From: JAFGBM01 sp964610155
Lineage (GTDB): Bacteria; Actinomycetota; Actinomycetes; Actinomycetales; Demequinaceae
DNA length: 64,000 bases
Assembly: GCA_964610155.1 (NCBI GenBank)
Contig: CAZSUY010000001.1
Location: 317,007 to 381,006 of the forward strand
Reading direction: 5' to 3'
A program made the position numbers and the translations under genes. Positions 59,735 to 64,000 of the stretch are shown piece by piece; the first letter of the stretch is position 1; each line of letters begins with the position of its first letter. The notes beneath the pieces are model-generated. The model was not told the DNA's origin and made no database searches. It saw only the letters and a program-made list of their open reading frames with translations.

Positions 59735-62158
59735 ATGGACGATTCGGATCCCAGTGAACCTTTACGGCTCTACGCCGACCCCAAGACCTCGGGCCCGATT
59801 ATGGCGACCCATATGGAACGCATCAACGAGATATTCGCCGAAGGAGAGGGCCTCGATGAATTCGTTGGACGAGCGCCGGTATACGTCGAAGAACAGATTG
59901 CGCTGATCGCAGAGGCGACTGCTGATTGCGACGCCTTCGACGTCATCGAGATGCTACGGATCTATACCCAACAGACCGTCCAAGACGGTGTGGCCACGGG
60001 CGCAGCGGACGGGATTGTAGGCGCTCTCGACCTGATTGCTTGTCTGCTCCTTGAGCGTGGTTCACGCGCTCCGGTGAGACACTCGGAAGCCGCGCGCCCA
60101 GCGAGTCACACGCCGCAGATCCATGACCTCGCAGTGAAAGTTCTCACGGCGTCAGGTTGGCTGCGAGAACATGAGGCAGAGAGCGCTCCCGAGGAACCAC
60201 TTTCTGCGCTTGCGGCACACCTCGTCCAGCACCAGTTGGCCGTGAAGTCTTACAACTACAGGCACATCGCCGACGAGCTGGACGAGGCGCTGTTCGCTCC
60301 ATGGGAAGTTCCCTTGTGCGACACCATCGGGTTCACCCATGCCGAGTTCATTACAGTCCGGGACGCGGTCGACGTGGTGTATCTCGCCAAGCGCAATGCG
60401 CTGGCGGCGATCATCGCCGATTCGCTCAACGGTGGCGAGTCGCCCATAGACCATGAGGTGAAAGACGACCTCCTCTCCGCGTTAGACACGCTTCTCGAGC
60501 ACCCGGGGAGTCACGCCTCCTTCGACGCGGTCGAGATCGCCGCTGAAGCGACGATGCCGATTCAGAAGGTCATGGCGGTCCTCGACACCTTCGCCGTGGC
60601 GTTCGGTTCGGACTTGGCTGACCACGCGCTTGCGGACTACTTGGGTGGTCGGAGCGTCTTCGCTGGGGCGCAACTACTTCGTGATGGAGAGCACTACCTC
60701 CAAGTCAGCGCGCGCATCGGCACGGACTGCGTTCGCGCGAAGTTCGAAGGGGCGCTCAAGACTTGCGGCGCGAAGACCTGGGATCGTTACCAGAAGCACC
60801 GCGCCGTGAGGTGTGAGTCACTTGCGATCGAGCAACTTGAGAGCGTTTTGCAGGTCGACGCAACTCATACAAACCTCAAGTACTTCCGTGCCAACGCGGA
60901 TGAGGCGACTTCCGAGCTCGGCTCGTATTGCCGTGACCCTCGACAGTTTGCCGAGGTCGCGGAAGCCGATGCGCTCTTCGTGATTGAGGATGTCGCCATT
61001 TGCGTCGAAGTTAAGTCCCGCCCCTTGTCCGCTGGTACTAGGACGGGTGATGTGCGACGACTGGCACGGGATCTCAAGGACATAGTTGGCGGCGCGGTCA
61101 AGCAAGCAAGCCGCCTGGAGCGACTTGTCAGCGAGAACGGCGGCCTGTGGCTCGAAGACCGCACGTGGCTGGACCTCAGCAATGTCAAGGAGGTGCGTAT
61201 GATCGCCGTCGCGCTTGACGACATTGCCCCCCTCTCGATCGCTGCGGACGAACTCGTGCGAGCCCAAGTCATCACCGAAGCCCGCTTTGCATGGGTCACG
61301 TCCCTTCACGACTTGCGGGTCGTCGCGGACATCCTCGATCGCCCTAGCGAGTTTCTCCTCTACCTGCGTAGGCGAACTGAACGAGACGTCGCCCTGAAGT
61401 ACACGTCACTCGATGAACTCGACATGTTCATGGCGTTCCTCGCTGGTGACCTGCAAGTCATGCCGAACCCCATTTTGCTTCACGAGTTGTACCCCCACAT
61501 CGCCGCACCCAAGGAGGCGGAGCTCAAGAGGTATCGCCTTGCGTCCTCGCGCGCATTCGTGGGGACCTATACCGACCCGCTCGACGCATACATGCTGCAG
61601 TACGAGTGGGAGGGTGTGGCTCCGGCGGCAAAGCCGACGTTTGTTGCCACGGAACGCATACTCAAGGTTGTCGACTTCCTAACTGACGGCCACAAGCCAG
61701 GGTGGTTTCGGTTCTCCAGCGACCTGCTTGACCTGACGAAACACCAGCAGCACAAGTTCGGTCGGAGTTACCGCAACCTGCTCGACCGAGCCCGGATGGA
61801 CCATGGTTGGCACACACTTGGATATGCCTTCCCCAACGCGTGGGGCTACCCGTCACTGTTCGTTGGGACGCTTCCTTCGCACGCGAAACTCGACGACTAC
61901 GTTGACCAGTTGGGTCTCTACATGGTCGCTAAACTCGGTCAACTCGGGAGCGATCGCGGCCTCGGACTCATTGTCGACAGCAGTGGCGAGATCATCTCAA
62001 TTCGGTATGTCAACGACCCGTCGTCGTACGGAATTGACCTCGCAGCTGCAGCGAAGGCACTTGGACTCAGCGAACCAGGCAAATCAACGGCGAAGATCCC
62101 ACCGTACGCGCGTCGTTCCAGTCGGCGCTTGAGAGGCGTTAGGCGACGGCGCGGGTGA
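59735..62158 (+). CDS. Uncharacterised large protein with PD-(D/E)XK-like nuclease motif
   Basis: An 807-residue protein I cannot assign to a named family. Around the middle it reads EADALFVIEDVAICVEVKSR, an Asp, a hydrophobic strand, then EVK, which is the core pattern of PD-(D/E)XK nucleases; a Gln/Lys-rich helix (VKQASRLERLV) follows, as in that fold. The rest is helical, with an upstream GAKTWDRYQKHRAVRCES segment. No helicase or ATPase motif is seen. ATG 59735 has AGGGGG upstream; ATG 59696 is possible. It lies in an accessory segment right after dnaB and may be a defence or DNA-processing protein; that is inference. Confidence 0.6.
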   Translation: MDDSDPSEPLRLYADPKTSGPIMATHMERINEIFAEGEGLDEFVGRAPVYVEEQIALIAEATADCDAFDVIEMLRIYTQQTVQDGVATGAADGIVGALDLIACLLLERGSRAPVRHSEAARPASHTPQIHDLAVKVLTASGWLREHEAESAPEEPLSALAAHLVQHQLAVKSYNYRHIADELDEALFAPWEVPLCDTIGFTHAEFITVRDAVDVVYLAKRNALAAIIADSLNGGESPIDHEVKDDLLSALDTLLEHPGSHASFDAVEIAAEATMPIQKVMAVLDTFAVAFGSDLADHALADYLGGRSVFAGAQLLRDGEHYLQVSARIGTDCVRAKFEGALKTCGAKTWDRYQKHRAVRCESLAIEQLESVLQVDATHTNLKYFRANADEATSELGSYCRDPRQFAEVAEADALFVIEDVAICVEVKSRPLSAGTRTGDVRRLARDLKDIVGGAVKQASRLERLVSENGGLWLEDRTWLDLSNVKEVRMIAVALDDIAPLSIAADELVRAQVITEARFAWVTSLHDLRVVADILDRPSEFLLYLRRRTERDVALKYTSLDELDMFMAFLAGDLQVMPNPILLHELYPHIAAPKEAELKRYRLASSRAFVGTYTDPLDAYMLQYEWEGVAPAAKPTFVATERILKVVDFLTDGHKPGWFRFSSDLLDLTKHQQHKFGRSYRNLLDRARMDHGWHTLGYAFPNAWGYPSLFVGTLPSHAKLDDYVDQLGLYMVAKLGQLGSDRGLGLIVDSSGEIISIRYVNDPSSYGIDLAAAAKALGLSEPGKSTAKIPPYARRSSRRLRGVRRRRG

Positions 62159-62349
62159 ATTGCAGGCCGCTGTCTCATCTCATTCGAACGATGAACGCGC
62201 CCTGACCGGCAAACGCGACGTGGTCGCCTTTGGACTCGAGGGGCGACGGCCTCGGCACGTTCAGTAGCGTTCAAGCAAGCACCAGACTCGCACAGTGGGC
62301 TTCTCTCACGACTTGGTGGACTGTGCGGAACGGTCGCGGGCGGGCGTGA

Positions 62350-63567
62350 CTACTCGAGTAATGCAACGTACAAGGTGGCGGTGCCGGTGCCCCGCAGGAA
62401 CTGCCCGACGAGCCGATTCACGACTCGGCCCGGCGCATCCTGGATTTCCGCGAGCGAGGCCGACGTCACCTTCTCGTACGTGTCTCGGTCGTAAGCGGTT
62501 CCTGAGGCGCTGAAGTTCTTGGTGGACTCGTAACTCTCGAGCCCTTCAATTCCGACACATGCGATCCCGAAGCCCCATGAACCTCGATAGCCAGTCGCCT
62601 TGGCGATTTTCTCGGCCCACTTCACAACTCGCACGGCATAGGCGAGGGCGAGTCCGTCGGCGAGCACCTTGTGCGACTGACCCTGCTGGCCCAGGTCGTC
62701 CGTCAATCTTCCACAGAAGACGCGAATTCCGCCGTGCTCCTGGATCTCGATGTCGAGCGCGTACTTCTCTGCTTGAGACTGACCGGGTTTGCGAAGCCCA
62801 CCGTCGAAGGTCGTAGCCGCGTACCCGCGCGCGCGGTTGCGCCAGTGGGACACGCTCGATGGGCTGGGTTCCCAGCCTGGGATCTTGCCTCTCAGTTGAT
62901 CCTCGGCGGAGTTGATGAGCTTCAACATCGGCGTGTTGTTGCCCACACGGACAATGCCAAGGAGCATCTCGTCATCAGCGGCCTGCAACGGTTCCGCGAT
63001 GACGAAGAGGTGACCCTGCTCGCGCCGCTCCTCCGGGAATGGATCGCGTGAGACCTCCTCGTTCAGGATGCCGAAGAGGAAGTCGCTTCCTGAGCGCCGC
63101 TGCGCGTGAAGCCGAACGACTTCCGCGTCGGCGAGCACGCGATTCGTCTTCTCGCCGCGAGCGTAGTACCGGCCCTGAACCATGTGCGGCCCGAGTCCCG
63201 ATGGCGGGATCTCGACGAACAGGTAGCCGACGCTCGGGTCCGTCTCGGATAGAATCTCGCGGACGCGAACGTACAGCGGGGGGGAGACAAGGTTCGCCGC
63301 AATTTGCTCGAGCTTCTCCGCCAAGCCCTGAAGCGGTTGAGGACACAGGGAGAACGTGGACGGTCCCCCTGTAGGTGGCTTGTCCTCGGAGACACCGATT
63401 AGCAGCGCACCTCCAAACAGGCCGAAAGCCGCGAGATCCTTCGCGGTGTCGCGGCGCTCTGAGTCCCTGTGCCCAGTCGAGCGCTTTACGTCCAGACTGA
63501 CGCTCTCGGCCAACCCGCCCTCGCCGATCGCGAGTTGGATCTCTGCTTCGCTCGTTGGGGTCCACAC
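62350..63567 (-). CDS. AlbA_2/Schlafen-like domain protein
   Basis: A 405-residue protein. The N-terminal region ESVSLDVKRSTGHRDSERRD, then TAKDLAAFGLFGGALLIGVSEDK, follows the AlbA_2 pattern (ESxxLEFK...AFANxxGGxLLIGV) of putative DNA-binding or Schlafen-type proteins. Next comes VGYLFVEIPPSG and RGEKTNRVL, also usual there. The C-terminal 250 residues are unassigned. Start GTG 63567 is tentative. It is convergent with the 807-residue gene across a 190-bp gap with nothing recognisable. Functions in this group range from regulation to phage defence. Confidence 0.68.
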   Translation of the reverse strand: MWTPTSEAEIQLAIGEGGLAESVSLDVKRSTGHRDSERRDTAKDLAAFGLFGGALLIGVSEDKPPTGGPSTFSLCPQPLQGLAEKLEQIAANLVSPPLYVRVREILSETDPSVGYLFVEIPPSGLGPHMVQGRYYARGEKTNRVLADAEVVRLHAQRRSGSDFLFGILNEEVSRDPFPEERREQGHLFVIAEPLQAADDEMLLGIVRVGNNTPMLKLINSAEDQLRGKIPGWEPSPSSVSHWRNRARGYAATTFDGGLRKPGQSQAEKYALDIEIQEHGGIRVFCGRLTDDLGQQGQSHKVLADGLALAYAVRVVKWAEKIAKATGYRGSWGFGIACVGIEGLESYESTKNFSASGTAYDRDTYEKVTSASLAEIQDAPGRVVNRLVGQFLRGTGTATLYVALLE

Positions 63568-64000
63568 GGTGGTCCACCACCCTCTCTTACGCCCACGCTA
63601 GATGATGCGACCGACAACGACATGGTGGATTCTCCGGGAATGTGGACCAGTTGGTTCCGTGGCTCCTCCGCTCCTCGTGACGTGACCCCTCGTGCACGAG
63701 CCGCCCCCCTCGCGCTCAATCCTGCGGCGGCGGGCGAGGGGGTTGCCACGGAGACAAGTCTTCGGATCTCGACCACTCTGGCCAAGTGTTACCCCGCGCT
63801 GCGTCGATCCATTAGCCACCGCATCGCCTCGGGTTTGCCAGAGACTCGTGAATCGTTCTCAACTAGTTGGCAAGGACCCCCGGTGTGGCGCCCAAGATTC
63901 CCATTTCTCAAGCGTGAAAGTGCTCAACTCGCAAGGCGCTCTACATGTTGTAGGTTCTCAACGAAGTTGACCAATTCCCAACGAAGTTGACCACGTTGAG
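63568..64000. other. Right-edge region without a recognisable gene
   Basis: The last 433 bp have frames on both strands, but none shows family-like sequence, a ribosome-binding site or a leaderless promoter I would trust. The final 42 bp carry a direct repeat (listed separately). This may be the end of a mobile element continuing outside the window. Confidence 0.5.
63959..63993. repeat. Two identical 15-bp direct repeats at the window edge
   Basis: CAACGAAGTTGACCA occurs at 63959-63973 and again at 63979-63993, a 20-bp period. The motif CAACxxAGTTG is itself partly symmetric. Closely spaced terminal repeats of this kind are reported for IS21-type insertion elements, but that assignment is only a resemblance. 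Confidence 0.7.

Noticed and set aside
63469..63990. A 173-codon plus-strand frame at the right edge
   Set aside because: It overlaps the 5' end of the AlbA_2-like gene on the other strand and has no recognisable domain or start signal.

Overview
The window is a chromosomal replication-origin region of a high-GC Actinomycetota bacterium. The assignment rests on gene content and order: tRNA-Leu next to fhaA-fhaB-pstP-rodA-pbpA-pknA-pknB, trpG, a class E sortase, crgA, a DUF3566 gene with tRNA-Ile and tRNA-Ala beside gyrA-gyrB, dciA-recF-dnaN-dnaA, rpmH-rnpA-yidD-yidC-jag-rsmG-parA-parB, the murJ/DUF6049/NUDIX/pcnA block, and ino1-padR-PBP1-rpsF-ssb-rpsR-rplI-dnaB. Mycobacterium and Streptomyces share most of this layout. 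Many genes use GTG or TTG starts, and several look leaderless. I cannot resolve the class.

Layout. 1-7.4 kb: surface polysaccharide locus (truncated nitroreductase-like gene, YbhN-like membrane protein, polysaccharide pyruvyl transferase, the dTDP-rhamnose genes rmlB, C, D and A, and a WbbL-like rhamnosyltransferase). 7.5-19.5 kb: tRNA-Leu and the Ser/Thr-kinase cell-growth module, interrupted by a CrtI-like flavoprotein; then trpG, an unlisted 52-aa membrane protein, a sortase and crgA. 19.5-22.1 kb: rhomboid protease, cyclophilin, a basic-tailed membrane protein, and tRNA-Ile and tRNA-Ala with a 38-aa gene squeezed between them. 22.1-37.5 kb: DUF3566 protein, gyrA, gyrB, dciA, recF, dnaN, the candidate oriC, dnaA, then the divergent rpmH-to-parB operon with two parS sites. 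Transcription diverges at about 32.4 kb, as expected around an origin. 37.5-51.9 kb: ddl, an aminotransferase, a fused thioredoxin reductase-thioredoxin, a pseudokinase, murJ, DUF6049, NUDIX, pcnA, an MFS transporter, DUF805, an acyltransferase and a zinc-ribbon protein. 52-59.6 kb: ino1, padR, a class A PBP, rpsF-ssb-rpsR-rplI and dnaB. 59.6-64 kb: an accessory segment with a large protein carrying a PD-(D/E)XK-like motif and an AlbA_2/Schlafen-like protein, bounded by short direct repeats.

Most of the window is conserved housekeeping. The points most worth a second look are: the accessory pair after dnaB and its flanking repeats; the TrxB-TrxA fusion with a six-copy 18-bp linker repeat; DnaA-box-like clusters outside the dnaA-dnaN spacer (19.5 kb and upstream of dnaB); tiny genes in conserved places; an rpsF leader that can sequester its ribosome-binding site; and a repeated leaderless-promoter pattern that decides several start codons. 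No result here comes from a database search.
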